From: Boothiomyces macroporosus
Taxonomy: Eukaryota; Chytridiomycota; Chytridiomycetes; Rhizophydiales; Terramycetaceae
Length of the DNA stretch: 64,000 bases
Direction of reading: 5' to 3'
Assembly: GCA_027604185.1 (NCBI GenBank)
Contig: JADGKB010000014.1
Span: 143,665 to 207,664 of the forward strand
Below the pieces are notes generated by a model, which worked only from the letters and a program-made list of their open reading frames with translations, was not told where the DNA came from and did not search any database. Of this stretch, positions 43,190 through 55,139 are shown piece by piece. Made by a program: the position numbers and the translations under genes. The first letter of the stretch is position 1; every line of letters begins with the position of its first letter.

Positions 43190-44243
43190 TTACTTCAAGT
43201 CAACTGATAGTTTAGGAGTTCCACCGCTTTCAAAGATATCCATAAACAACTGATAAAAAGCAAACTCTCCCATTTCGGGATACTTTAAATCAGCAATCAT
43301 CACCAACCCATCAATAAATTGCTAAATTAACATCACTTACTTTTTGATTAATTCTTCTTTCTTTAGGTAACTTGATCTTGTTGAAAATGATATCAATTTG
43401 GTGTTGTTTTAGCTTGTCATTTGTTATTGAACAGTCTTTACAAAACTTTGCGAATCTTGTTCCGTCCATTGTGTTTAAATCTTTACCACTGCCAAACTTG
43501 CAGAAAGATTCAAAAGTCTCCTTGATTGCAATCATTTGGAATCTTGCTAGTTTTGGCTGTGCTTTTGTTGCAGTTTGTTGATTAATTCTTGCTAACGGAG
43601 TATTTCTATTGATTATCTTTGGTGCTGGGCTGTTTCTACCAGTAGTGTTTCTACTAGGAGTGTTTCTTCCAGATGGAGTGTTTCTGCCTGAAGTAGGTGT
43701 CTCTGGTCTAGTCACGCTAGGAACATAGGAAAAGATTTCCTTTCCCAATACTTGCTCTGCATTGCTCCATTGCAAACAAACACTCTCCAAATCCAGGCTT
43801 TCCAATGTATCAATTTCATTTCTAAATGTTGGTGGCAAAGAAGAAAGCGCCAGTGCAATCCCCAATTCATTCAAATTAAACGAATACTCTTTTTCATTTT
43901 GAATCATTTCATTCAATCCATTCATATAATCAATAATATTATCTGATTTGAACAAACAAAGCTTTTTAATAATTTCTAACTTCTCTTTATCTGCTGATGG
44001 TTTGGAAGGCTGAAAGTAGTCCAACAGGAATTGCCAGACCAAATCCCCAGTCTCCAGTTCTTGCGTTAGTTGTTGGAATTCAGGTGAAAAGTGCAGAGAC
44101 AAGACCTGCTTTGCTTCTGTAGTTTTTACGACTGATTGGGTATTGTAGTCCCATAGCTTCTCTGCTTTCAACATTATCAAGATTCGGAATTTCCATAGTG
44201 ACCAATTAGTCTTTTCCAAGGGCTGAATATCGCTTTGAGTCAT
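43190..44243 (-). CDS. retrotransposon Gag-like (UBN2) domain fused to p25-alpha/TPPP domain
   Basis: 344 residues over two exons. Residues 10-155 read as a Copia-type Gag capsid (PF14223/UBN2-like): EKTNWSLWKFRILIMLKAEK, LWDYN, VWQFLLDYF, IIDYMNGLNEMI, LALSSLPPTFRNEIDTLES. No zinc knuckle, protease or polymerase follows. Instead there is a linker of repeated GRNTPS units, then a p25-alpha domain: FCKFGSGKDLNTMDGTRFAK, FCKDCSI, DIIFNKIKLPKERRINQKQF. The p25-alpha end appears only after removing the 19-nt intron 43322-43340. p25-alpha proteins bind tubulin and are common in ciliated cells. A domesticated Gag tied to a microtubule protein is inferred. ATG at 44241-44243. Confidence 0.85.
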
Positions 44244-44581
44244 GAAAAAGTTTTGCGTTTTGGCTTTTTTATGTGGCAATAAGGTTTTTAAAGCTTCTAC
44301 TCTGAAATTCTTTCCAGTTTTCCAGGAGTCTGATCAAAGACTTTATCAAGAGTGTCAGATATCTATACTGCGTATACGATTTGATCGTTTGTTTTGGTGG
44401 GTTGGACCAGAAATGGATATTCTGGAGTAGATGTTTGAAAAGACATATGAGAAATTATGTAGTATTAAACCAAATAGAACTTCTCATAACACCAGTAAAT
44501 TTATCCGCTTTGGTATAGAAATCTAAAACAAAGGGTAACAAAGTCAGAGTGTTCAGCGACAATGATGAAATAAATTTGGTA
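44244..44581. other. intergenic, 338 bp
   Basis: Upstream of the Gag-p25-alpha gene. A 62-codon plus-strand ORF (44242-44430) overlaps that gene's start and lacks support. Confidence 0.4.
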
Positions 44582-46488
44582 TTAATTTATTTCAAATTCT
44601 AGTACTTTACGTCTTTGTTTTGTGGTTTTTAGTGCACCGTACACTTTGAGTGGAACCACACAATCGAATGGCTCAACATCAACCCTTGGTATGGCCCTAC
44701 TATGCACATACCCATCAACTATATTACTTGTGTTCTGAATTCGCTTGCCAGCACCAGTGATGAACTCAAAACGAACACTCCACTGCAAAGATACTAGATT
44801 AGAAAAGAATCACCAGCAGAAGTTTGGAAATCGGGAGTGCATTTGGATGGTATATTAAGTGAAACAACAACTCTCCGCGAGTTTAGTGTAGTTTGATGAA
44901 ATTCTCCATAGCAGATCCTGGTGTGATTTTGAATTTGATTCTTTGGTTTGTTGGCAAATGCCGGATCTGCTGTTTCTTGTGTTTCTAAAAATACAGATAC
45001 ATGAAAACAAGGTAATGAACTTTGTGAAAAATTAAGCAAGCACGTTAGCGACTCTCCTAATCTGTAACCCAGTCTTGGTAATATTAGTTGACAAACGTGC
45101 TCATTATTTTTACTGATATCGTATGATACTGTGATTAGAATATCTTTACCTTTCCCACTCATTTGCAAAAGTCCCAAAATATTATCAATCGTCGAAGTTT
45201 CCATTTCTGCACCGCTGGTGTTTGGACTAAGAGCAGTTTTTAATGCCGGTGAAGGCGGTTTCAATGTGACTGGAGAAGGTAATCCAGGCGAAGTTGTGCT
45301 TTGTACCCTACTCTCATCCTTGTTTGATATTACAGGGTTCAAGATTTCAAACACTGGTCTAGAGCCGTCGTTGTTTGTTCTATTGAAAAATCGGAATGGA
45401 ATTGTAACCACTTGCGTTACTCGAGAAACTGCACTTTTTTGGATTCCGATGATCAGTTTATATGTAAATCTAATTAGCTTTCCTCTGTGAGATGGAGGTA
45501 AAACACTGGGCAGTTGAATTTCGTAAGTGTACGACCGCGACTCTCCAACTGGTATTTCCTGATCACAAAATAGGATGGTTGGTGGGGTATTATACAATGG
45601 AAGTCCATTTTGAACTTTGTTAAATGTACGAATACCTGTCCTGGATAGATGCTTTTCATTTGTTGACAATGTACCTCCTCCATACGAATTTGCTGAGGTT
45701 GTTCCTGGAGTTTTGTACATGATTTTGCTTTTCAATAGCTCCAGAGTGGATTCTTTGATATAGTTGGGGTCTACTGTGAACTGTCCCGTAATCTTGTTAA
45801 ACACTCAATACCTGTGCAAATGCCCAGGCGATAGTCTCTTTTTTCAGCTCTCCCCTCGGATTCTTGTTGAATACCGCTGGTTGCTCAACTTCCTTTTGTC
45901 CCGAAAATATTGTTGATTGCCGTTTATTTACTGATTTTTCTCGAACCTTTTCCAACTCAAGTTTTCCACCCTCTTCTGGTAGCAACTGGAAAGATGCCTC
46001 CAAAGGGTCCTATACTAAGTGATATTATACGTTATGCAAAACTCCGTTGGTTTTTGAATCTAAACGAGATGGATATCTTGGAGGAACTTCCGCTTCTTCA
46101 GGAATGCTTTCTATTTTTTTGCCCAATACTTCCACAACTGGTTGTAGCTCTCCGCTCATTGATTTTGTACGAGTGAGATGATCAAATACTCGTGGTTTTA
46201 ATGTATCTGCAGATAGAGGTTCTTGTTGGGAACTCCCGGTAAATGATTCAACTAGCGATCCTGCAAACGACCGTAGTGTGTCAATTGATAGCGTTGATCG
46301 TAGTTTGGGCTGAGATGGTTCTTGAACAATTTCTGGTTCCGGTTCCGCTATTTTTTGATTTGTAAATGTAATTGTACAACTGAACATTTCGCCTATTGTT
46401 AGCTAGCACCGCACCTAAATTACCTATGATTATTACCTGCAAAAAATACTCCGTCATTGGGTACAGAGGCTGTCAACGTTATACCCAT
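44582..46488 (-). CDS. RGP1: RGP1 subunit of the RIC1-RGP1 Rab6/Ypt6 exchange factor
   Basis: 600 residues over five exons. The arrestin-like N-terminus VPNDGVFFAGEMFSCTITF is restored by splicing; the middle keeps ETIAWAFAQITGQFTVDPNY and STPPTILF-like NTPPTILFCDQEIPVGESRS; then LPPSHRGKLIRFTYKLIIG and, near the end, LQWSVRFEFITG. RGP1 with RIC1 activates Rab6/Ypt6 at the Golgi. Introns: 46393-46436 (44 nt, divisible into 22 + 22), 46010-46030, 45793-45811, 44794-44813. Total coding length divides by three. Start ATG 46486-46488. It shares a 145-bp divergent promoter with the next gene. Confidence 0.93.
46393..46436 (-). other. double intron (22 + 22 nt) in RGP1
   Basis: The frame from VFFAG to EMFSCTITF demands removal of 44 nt. 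The stretch splits at its midpoint (46414/46415) into GTAATAATC..AATTTAG and GTGCGG..CTAAC..ATAG, each a plausible 22-nt intron. A single 44-nt intron is the alternative. Confidence 0.55.
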
Positions 46489-46633
46489 CTCGAAATTACA
46501 AAAATAAAAAGGAGAAAAAAATATCGCATAAATCTGATATAATCCATAGGGTATGAAGGATGAGATTTTCCGCCAATCTTGTGTAAATAAAGAGCACATG
46601 CTATTTGTGGAATCCACGGTAAAATTATTTTGA

Positions 46634-47674
46634 ATGAAATCGATTAAACTATCGCCCATTGATAGTATTCCGAAAAGCAAGAGTTTCAGCGCTCAAGGCA
46701 CCCAACCTGAGACGATCGAAAGCAGGAATATTTCAGATTCTGGCCTCGATAAGTGCAACAAAATAGTTTTGGAGCCATTATCTATAAAATCGGATAAAAT
46801 CGGCTCTACAAACAGCAATATTCAAAAAAATGATCGAGAAGGCCCTCTACTGATGGATAGCGGACATCAACGGCACGGGCTCCTGTCTAGTATACAGTCT
46901 GTAGAAAAACCTGCGCTAAAAATCCTAGGAAGTGAAGAAATGCTTCACCAGCGAAGTGCACAAGTGGAAAGACCTTCTGATACTACTGCAGCAGCAAATA
47001 TTGATAACACAATTTTCAAGAGTGAAGAGATGCTGAATCACAGACGTGCTACCGTTCAAAGGACCAATCTGAATATTATAGAAGACCCAGAACCTCTTCC
47101 TACCTATCCAGAATTAACTACAATTGATATCCGCGCATTGGTTGATACTATTGAACCAATTATCTCACACCATAAAAGAGCTTACACCCCTCTCATTATA
47201 GACCCTACCCGAAGAGTAGATATATTCTTTGAATATTCAGCAGATTACAGCGGTGTATTTTTAGATGCTAAAAAGTACATGATTGAAGCATTTGTCAAAA
47301 AATCAAAAACAATCAACCAATGCTTGCTGGAAATGAAAGAGCTTCTTTTGGATGCAATGAAGTTTGGAAAGACTTTGGTGTTTAACATGGGCGACGCTGC
47401 AACTAATTTCGTTACAAAGTTCAATCATCCGGATGTATTCCCCAGTATGGATATCTTGGTTGAAGCAGGGCGTAAAATGAAATTGGAAGAAAACTACAGG
47501 AAACTAACTGACGATCCTTTATTTGTCTGTCGAAATGAATTTTGTGTTGTAGTCACATCTGCGTTCCAAGTTGACGACTATCGAGAATTCTTGTGCAATA
47601 GTTTGCCTCTACATGAACTGGTAGCAATTTACATTACACCCCCTACTGCAGCAGCAAAAACCTTTGCTCCTTAG
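46634..47674 (+). CDS. IQANK1-like protein (tentative)
   Basis: 346 residues, no intron found. The first 130 residues are disordered and contain repeated SEEMLxxR motifs (GSEEMLHQRSAQVER; KSEEMLNHRRATVQR). The second half is folded: TPLIIDPTRRVDIFFEYSAD, MKELLLDAMKFGKTLVFNMG and NEFCVVVTSAFQVDDYREFL. This pattern resembles the C-terminal P-loop-like region of IQANK1 and relatives in flagellated eukaryotes; the identity is tentative. The ATG at 46634 is the first in frame. The TAG stop is followed at once by AATAAA, and the gene ends 27 bp from the convergent CCDC40 gene. Confidence 0.7.
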   Translation: MKSIKLSPIDSIPKSKSFSAQGTQPETIESRNISDSGLDKCNKIVLEPLSIKSDKIGSTNSNIQKNDREGPLLMDSGHQRHGLLSSIQSVEKPALKILGSEEMLHQRSAQVERPSDTTAAANIDNTIFKSEEMLNHRRATVQRTNLNIIEDPEPLPTYPELTTIDIRALVDTIEPIISHHKRAYTPLIIDPTRRVDIFFEYSADYSGVFLDAKKYMIEAFVKKSKTINQCLLEMKELLLDAMKFGKTLVFNMGDAATNFVTKFNHPDVFPSMDILVEAGRKMKLEENYRKLTDDPLFVCRNEFCVVVTSAFQVDDYREFLCNSLPLHELVAIYITPPTAAAKTFAP

Positions 47675-47701
47675 AATAAACTTACTTGTCAAAATAATAT
47701 A

Positions 47702-50700
47702 TTATAATGCCATCATTTCGCTCATTGTATTCTCTACAAACCAGCCCATTTGATCCGCTACATTCTTGACTTTGTATGGGGCTTCAACTTGTATATCTCG
47801 AAGGAGTTGTTGTATTTTTAGACAACGAGATTGATATCGGCCAGTATCTGGAATTCTACTTTCTATATCTGGCTGGAAAAACACGTATTTACCATCTTTT
47901 AGGTCTTGATATCGACGTTGGGCTTTTTGGAATACAAATGTAGAGTTGGTAACCATTTGTTTTTTGGCTGCTAGTTTATCATATTCAATGTCCAAATCGG
48001 TCTTTTTTCTTTCTAGAGCTTTGAAAGAAGCGATCGACTCTTCAATTTGCTCTTTGAGAATATCATGCGACTGTTCCAAGTCAACTTTGTCTACATAAGC
48101 AGTAATTACCTTGCTCGCACTCTTTTACATCTTTTACGGCTTGCTGCACCTTCTTTTGCAAATCAATAATTGCTTTTTGGAGAGTGATTTGACTACTTCC
48201 TTTTGGTTTAGACGTACCCCTTTGTTAGAATCACTTACTTTGAGGAAATGCTTTCTCTTCGGTACACGCTTTTTTCCATTTCAGCAATCATCTTTTCTTG
48301 CAGTTTCAACATGCTAGCATACCGCAAAGTCATTCGGTGGATTTCTAAAGACATTTCTTTGATTTCGGTTGCACCAACATTTGGGTCCAAAGCCGATTGT
48401 GTTTCTTTTGCAAGTTGAATTTTCTTTTCCCAAAGCATCATTTGGCGTCTACAATCAATGAAGGCTTACTCTGCTTCAATTAATCCTACCAGAGCTTCTT
48501 CTTTTTCTTGCTTTATTTTCTCCAGCTGAGCCTCTAGCTGGATAGATTCTAACTCTGCGTCTTTAAGCTTTCCTCTGAACTTTTGCTCAATTTCCAAATT
48601 GGACTCTTCGATTTTTTCATACACACTCGATTGTTTGGAGAGGAGGGCGTTTACTTTAACCATATCGATTTGCAACTGTTTGATGTTTCTGTTGCTTTCC
48701 TTTATTTGCTTTTCTTCAGTGTCAAAGGCATCTACATTAATTTGTATTACTGTTGACCACCATTTTCTTTCTGTTCAATACTGTCAGTCGCATTCTCAAG
48801 TTTTGGATTTCGTCTGTTATGTCCAAGCTGTTCTTTCCGATAGTGACCATTTCATTTTGGGCTTTTAACCAGTATTGCTGCAGCTCTAATATCTCACTTT
48901 CTTTCTGTTGAATAGCTTTTGTGAGATTGTAAATCGTGGCTTCAAGAGGTCCCATATGTGCATCCTGGCTGCCACTGGTCATTTGATCATATTTCTTGTT
49001 TAAACTATCCATTTCCGAAGCTTTTTTGCTCAGTAAATCATTGTTTTGCCTGATTTCTTGTTCGTACTTTCCAATTAATTGGTTTTTTTCAGCCATTTCA
49101 GCATCTACAGCCTTCAGCTGTTCCTTGATTGTCTTTATTCTTTCTTCGGCATTTAGAGCTTCCAAGTTGATTAAACTCAATTCATTATGGAAGTTTGCTG
49201 CCGCTGCTTCCTTTTCGTGAATAATTTGTCGCAATTTAGCCCCGTCTTTCAGCGAGCCCTGTGCTCCCTTTTGGAAACTAAGTTGGAGCTTTAATTTTTC
49301 AGCAATTTCCTTGTCCAACTTTTGCGTTTTTACAGCGTTCAGCGCAGTCAATTTTTGTACCTGGTTGACTTCCATTTGAACAGCTACTCTTTCTTGCTGA
49401 CTTGCTTGTAACTCCTGCTCTATCTGATTCAAACTTTTCATGTATACAGAATAGGACTCTGATACCTTTTCACGCTGTTCCTTCACAAGTGTAATTTGCC
49501 TCTTGATGTATTCAATTTCTCCTTCCAGCTTACTCAGTAAACTTTGAAGACTTTCACCTTCATTCTGGCACTGTCTCAGCGTCCTTTTAAATCCATATAT
49601 CTCGGTATTCATTATATTCAGCGCGGTTTCATTTTTAATAATTGCCGATTCAATTTCTTGGAGCATTTCTTCTCGCTTTTTTAGTCCAATCAAGCTGCTC
49701 TTCCATTGATTTAAGAGTTGTCTCTTTTCAAACTGGATAGCCTAAAATCAACAGTAGTTTACCTGCATTTCTACACTGGCTTCATGTAAGGTTTGAATCG
49801 CGGCTTGAGTTTCTTTTTGCTGAACAAGAATTTGTGAATCATAAGTCATTCTCTTTTCCTGGAGTTTTTTAAGATGTTCTGTTAAGTGATCAATGTAAAA
49901 ATCTTGTCTTTTCTTTTCAATTTCTTGTTTAATGATATCCTTTTCTGCCTTTAATGTGGTGCGTTTGGCAACTAGAATCTTTGACCTTAATTCCTCCCCA
50001 AAAAGGTCTACCTGTTTCAGAGTACGCGATATTTTCTCCAATTCAGCTTGGTGTTGCTCCACTAGGTTAATAAAAGATACTATTTTTAGTGTGCTGCTTT
50101 AGTTTATCCTGTTCTTTCTGATAATCGGATTTGGTGTGCTTTAACAGCCTTTCTGCGTCGGTTCTCAATCCTTTGATGATTCCGTAATTTTCCTCTGCCC
50201 CTTCGTACATTGCTTGTAATCTGGCTAGTTGCTGTTGAAGTGTATATAATTCAACACCGGCGTCTTCTCTTTTCTTTATTTCCTTGTTCCTTTGCTCTTC
50301 CTTTTCGCGTACATCCAAAACCAACTTTTGTTCGTATTTACTCAGTTGATTATATATCGCTTGTTGAACTCTTTGAAGCAGCGGCTATTGTTATCCAAGT
50401 TTTACGTGGTCAGAGGGCATGATTTCATCCTCGTCATCATCCAAGTCATCCACATTGCTTGGATTTACCTCTGCCGGGAGTTCAAATTTAACTGTAGGCT
50501 TTTCTTTTTCAGCGGAATTTGCTTCGTCGTCAGCCTGAATAGGAAGTGAATTCACATTCTCTTCTGGTGGAACAAGTGGGTTCTCAAGAACATAATGCTC
50601 TGAAGGAACAAATGGGTTTTCAAGAACATAATGCTCTAAATTTTCTCTCTCACTGTGCATCTTTTGAGTATCAGAATTTGGAAGTGGAGGGAGTTGCGCT

Positions 50701-50968
50701 ATGGGAATGTCAACAGATTGCTGCTCAGTTGAAATTTGAGGTTCAATGACTGCAGGCTGCTCTTGCTCCATATTTTCTACATCATTCTACATTAAAATTA
50801 ATTACTGTTGGTGCTATGGTTGCCCTGTCAGTAACCAGATCCTCTGTGGTTGCATCCGTTTGGCCAAAATCTGATTCTGTCATTAAATAGAGTTTTACGT
50901 TCTTGAACAATATCTTGCGCTTCCTCTAAGCGATTCTCTGCGCTGTTCATATCCTCTTGCGAATCCAT
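47702..50968 (-). CDS. CCDC40: CCDC40, axonemal coiled-coil protein
   Basis: 1028 residues over ten exons. An acidic N-terminus is followed by continuous coiled coil. Family-specific stretches include QAIYNQLSKYEQKLVLDVRE, AIQFEKRQLLNQWKSSLIGL, KESEILELQQYWLKAQNEMV and ERQMMLWEKKIQLAKETQ. With CCDC39 it forms the 96-nm axonemal ruler that positions radial spokes and inner dynein arms. Introns: 50877-50898, 50787-50805, 50385-50405, 50062-50080, 49742-49762, 48732-48750, 48449-48469, 48220-48238, 48091-48109 (19-22 nt). The start MDSQEDMNSAENRLEEAQ (ATG 50966-50968) is upstream of an exon-internal ATG at 50771. Its presence implies a motile 9+2 flagellum. Confidence 0.93.
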
Positions 50969-51071
50969 TTTTTAGTTGAAGAACTTGTAGCGCGAGTTTT
51001 GTTGTATTGTGACGTAATCCCAAAAGAACGTCAGCCTCAAGATTTAGCTTTTCACATTCAGTTTGAATACC

Positions 51072-53854
51072 ATGGATTATTCGCTGGGTAATTCGTTTGC
51101 AGATTTAGCAAAAATCAATTCCACGCTCTACGAGACGCTGGAAAGCGCGGACACTCCAAGGAAAGTAGGATCTGGAGATCATCAAATCAATCTGATAGTT
51201 TCTGACAACGAAAAGTTAGTATACGGAACAGTTATTTGTGATTATGCAGCAAAAGACCCGGGAGAATTGAGTTTAGAAGAAATGGATGTAATTGGTATAT
51301 ATCCAAATAAAACTAAAAACGGAAGAATGTATGGAATAAGCAACGGCATCAAAGGTTGGTTTCCAGAATCAGTTGTGAAACTACTGTCTGAAGAAGAAGC
51401 ACTAGAAGAGGAAAATCGAAACAAAAATGCGATGGACATTTCGCCTACTTCTGCGACTTCTGAGCTTCCTCCTGACTCCAACTCTACCTCTCAAGTTCGC
51501 AGTTGGTACAATAAATACATTCGTATGAGCAGCGATAATGGAAAGCTAGGAGATAAAATAGCAGAAAAGTTGGCTGCTGACAAACCACCTCAAAAGCAAG
51601 ACACGAAATCAAAGAGTTCTGGTAGTTTGACGCCTCCAGCATCCGCAAAGCTGTCTGTTCCGGCAAAGCCTGGGAGTCTACCTAGAGGGCCTGGCCAGAG
51701 AATTCTCTGGGTTGACTTTATGGGTGGTGCGGACGAAGTCGCAAAACTTGGCATGTCAAAAAATGAAATCAAAAGACAGGAGGTTATATTTGAAATAATT
51801 ACGACCGAGGCCGACTATATTCAAGATCTTGAAACCATTTGCGAAGTAATTCTTTCATAACGTAGTTATACATACGCCCATTACAGAAATCAAAGCTAAT
51901 TCGTCCAAAAGACATGTCCATTATATTTTCAAATATTGAACAAGTACTGCCTGTGAATTTGGTTTATATCGTTTGACCGTAGGAGCTTTTACATTCTTTA
52001 GAGAAAAGACAAACAGAAAATCCAGTAATCAACTTGGTTGGGGAAATATTCATCAGAGTGGTAATAGGTTGTTTATTGCTAGAGCGACTATCTCAAAATG
52101 TATACCATGTACTGCAGCAACCATCCATACGCGCTAATGAAGCTGCAAACAGTTCGTCAAAACAAATCCGTGGCAAAATTCTTGGATGTACTAGCTTTTT
52201 GACATTTAGAGCGCACATCAGCATCCAGATTCCAGAAATTTAGATTTAGCAAACTTTTTGTAATATGAATTTTATGCTAGGCTGAAACCAATTCAGAGAG
52301 TGTGCAAATATCCACTGTTAGTCAGGGAACTGATTCGAGCAACAGATCCATCTCACCCAGATATGGAGAATTTGAACAAGGCTTTATTAAAGATTGAAAC
52401 TGTGGTAACTACCATCAACGAAGGCGCTAGGCACACTGAAAATATTCAAAAGATTTTAGAATTGCAATCAAAGTTCTTGACAGTAAGCACTCTTAATGGT
52501 AGAAAGTGAGTTTGGTCGCTCCTTCCAGAAGTTTAGTAAAATCAGGTTCTGTTGATGCAAATAACGCACACGCAGAGCGAAAGAAACGAGAAGTCTATCT
52601 GTTTAATGATATGCTTGTAATAGCAAAACCTGATGGTGACAAGTACAAGCTACTCAACATGGTTTCATTTGATGCTCTCTCAGTGAGTTTGGTAGATGCG
52701 CCAGAGGATGGTATTTCAGATTTAATCCAGCTGAAACATTCTGTCTAGATATAAATCATCAAGGCCATTCCAAGATTGTTTTATTATTCGACTCGTTCAA
52801 TGCGAGGGAAACTTGGATGAAAGCTATTGAAAATGCGCTTAACGAATACAAATCCCAAAAGAATAGAATTAATCAGGCAAATATCAAAGCTTTATCACAA
52901 ACTGACCTCAATGCAACAGGAGATAAAGAGATGCGTGAATGTATTCCGTTAGAAAAACGAAAATCTCACCAATTTGGAGAAGGCTCTAATCCTGGTGTAA
53001 TTATTCCAAAGAGGGGTTCAGTTCAAGAATTAGTAGAGTTGCGCAACGAAGGAGGAAAGTCGCAGAGCACCATCGGCCCTAGTTTAGTTCCTCTGTTGGC
53101 ACCTAAGCCTTTGAATGCTGCTAAACTAAAGCCATTCAGTGCTTCGCAGGAGTTGAGGAATACCGAAACAGCACAATCCACCAGACCAGCAACTAGCTAT
53201 GGAGAAAGTGGAGAATCTAAAAAGATTCTCGTACCAAAGCATATCCAAAGCACCCCATCTGGATCGGGAACGTCAACACCCCCACTAGCAAACTTGACTG
53301 CAGAAATTAAAGCAATGCGAATTGAGTCAGAAAGCTTGAAGAAGCAGGATGGCAAGAAAGCTGATACTTTACCACCGTCCCTGGTACATTCTAGGGCAAG
53401 CTCCAATGTTGCAGTAGACAGGTTTGAAACAATTAATGTAGAACAAAGAAAACCCCAACTTCAGTTAACCGCCCAGTAAAAAGAGCTACAGTTTTGGAAG
53501 TACTAAAGAATAACGGAACTCACCAATACACATACAAAATCCAAATAACGTATATTTCACAAGGTGACCCTACAATCGTATACCACACGTTTGACGACTT
53601 TTTTGATCTGCATTTACAACTAATTGGTCATTTTCCAGATGCAGCGGGAATTAAAACCGCTGATAATGTCTCCACCCAAAGAATCTTGCCAGAGCTACCT
53701 GCACAGATGATGTTTGTTAGTGAAGCAGTAGCTCAAGCACGTATACTACAATTGCAAGTTTATATCGATGTAAATATTATTAACGTAGACGTTGATTTCG
53801 TTACCTCCAAAAATATCTCGTTCTCCAACTGTACTAAAGTTCTTTAGAGAATAA
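51072..53854 (+). CDS. Rho-family guanine nucleotide exchange factor, SH3-DH-PH-PX
   Basis: 865 residues over ten exons. SH3 near residues 50-110 (YGTVICDYAAKDPGELSLEE ... GWFPESVVKLL), a DH domain (RQEVIFEIITTEADYIQDLE; IFSNIEQVLP; NLDLANFLLKPIQRVCKYPL), a PH domain (KREVYLFNDMLVIAKPDGDK; LLFDSFNARETWMKAI), a disordered stretch and a C-terminal PX domain (FDDFFDLHLQLIGHFP; LPPKISRSPTVLKFFRE). It should activate Rho/Rac/Cdc42 GTPases at membranes; SH3 and PX recall polarity and NADPH-oxidase scaffolds. Introns: 51846-51865, 51962-51982, 52061-52082, 52188-52209, 52260-52280, 52483-52502, 52711-52730, 53422-53441, 53770-53788. ATG 51072. Divergent from CCDC40 by 103 bp. Confidence 0.92.
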
Positions 53855-53908
53855 TAATTGTTTAATCGTGTTGAATAAAAAATGTATATTATTCTTTAAA
53901 TAGTTATA

Positions 53909-55139
53909 TTACAATCCAATGTAGTCGAGCAGTTGTGGTATTAAATCAACAGCCAAAAGACCTAATCCAAAGTAAACTATGAATTTGGTAATCATTTCTG
54001 CTGAATATCGGCCAATTGGATCTTGATTATAGTAGTATGGATGACCAACGGGTAGTACTCTATATTCATACCTAAATCAATTCTTGGTTACCCTATCGGA
54101 AGTGAATAGGTTACAAGCGGTATTATTTTAAGCAGAATGGCTTTCATAAAATACCGGTACCCAAAGAGGATCAGTGTCCCAAAGAACAACCGAGAAGGCC
54201 ATGAGAATATGTCTATTTGTCTATGATGTATAATTGAATATGATAAGCATCTATGCCATATGCCTACTGCTCCCCCAGCCCAAGCAGCCATAGCAGAAAC
54301 AGAATCTTGGTAACAAGGACATGGATCTAATGGTTGCGGGTGAGATAACAGAGCCACAATACAAGTTAGTACTATAATAATTGGGGCTGCGTTAGAATAT
54401 ATATACCAAGATTAGAGCTAGTAACTATTTGCTCGAAAAATACTATAATTGCAAAATATAAAGTAGAGATAAGTGATCCCAGAATAAATCCGCAACCAAC
54501 GTCAATAAAAGAATGCATGCCAAAGATAATTCTTCCAAATGCGACTGATAATACGTACACCAATGAAATAATTACAAGTAAAACTGAATATATAGTCAAT
54601 CCTTGATGCTGAACATAAAACAAGAGTGTAAATAGAGCAAATGAGCTCGCATTAGTAACATGAGTTGACGGCATTCCGTATTCCTTTGCAGCTGTTGAAG
54701 ATGTGTCCATTTGTTCTGCTGGAAAAGAGGGTCGAGGCAACATGAAAAAATCCTACTGTTACATCCCAACTACTTTAACTGCACCGCATATCCAAGTGCT
54801 CCAACCTAGACAAGTCAATAGCCCAAGGGAATATATTCTATATACACTGGTTGATGGATTTTCACTTTGAAACCAAAATAAACAAGGAAATATTAGCAAA
54901 AAGGCAGAGTGAGTTCCCATCCAGCTCGTTATATAAGCAATCGTAAACGTAGTGCTGTTGGAATACTTTTGTTGCAGCTCTGCTATCAGGTGTGATTCAT
55001 GAAGAATTTGTTTTTTTAAAGTTTCAACCAGCGATTCGAATCCAGTTACTATCGGTTCGATATTCTTTTGCTGTAGCTTTTTCAGCTGATTCTCTTTGTA
55101 TTTCCTGGCGGTTTCTCTGGGTATTGAACTCCTCACCAT
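53909..55139 (-). CDS. sphingosine/long-chain-base phosphate phosphatase (PAP2 family)
   Basis: 389 residues over four exons, with about eight membrane segments. The three PAP2 phosphatase motifs are KDFFMLPRPSFPA (KxxxxxxRP), GMPSTHVTNASSF (PSxH type) and GRIIFGMHSFIDVGCG (SRxxxxxHxxxD type, with Gly for Ser). HPQPLDPCPCYQDS matches SGPP/LCB3 enzymes, which dephosphorylate sphingoid-base phosphates in the ER. Introns: 54753-54773, 54387-54406, 54072-54091; the last brings in a C-terminal segment (YEYRVLPVGHPYYYNQDPIG). Start ATG 55137-55139, in place of the TTG at 55187. It ends 54 bp from the convergent RhoGEF gene. Confidence 0.9.

Noticed and set aside
44242..44430. 62-codon plus ORF over the start of the Gag-p25-alpha gene
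   Set aside because: It lies antisense to a supported start region and has no features.
50391..50771. CCDC40 start at AT-rich exon ATG 50771
   Set aside because: Two upstream introns of normal type connect this exon to an earlier ATG at 50968 in frame.
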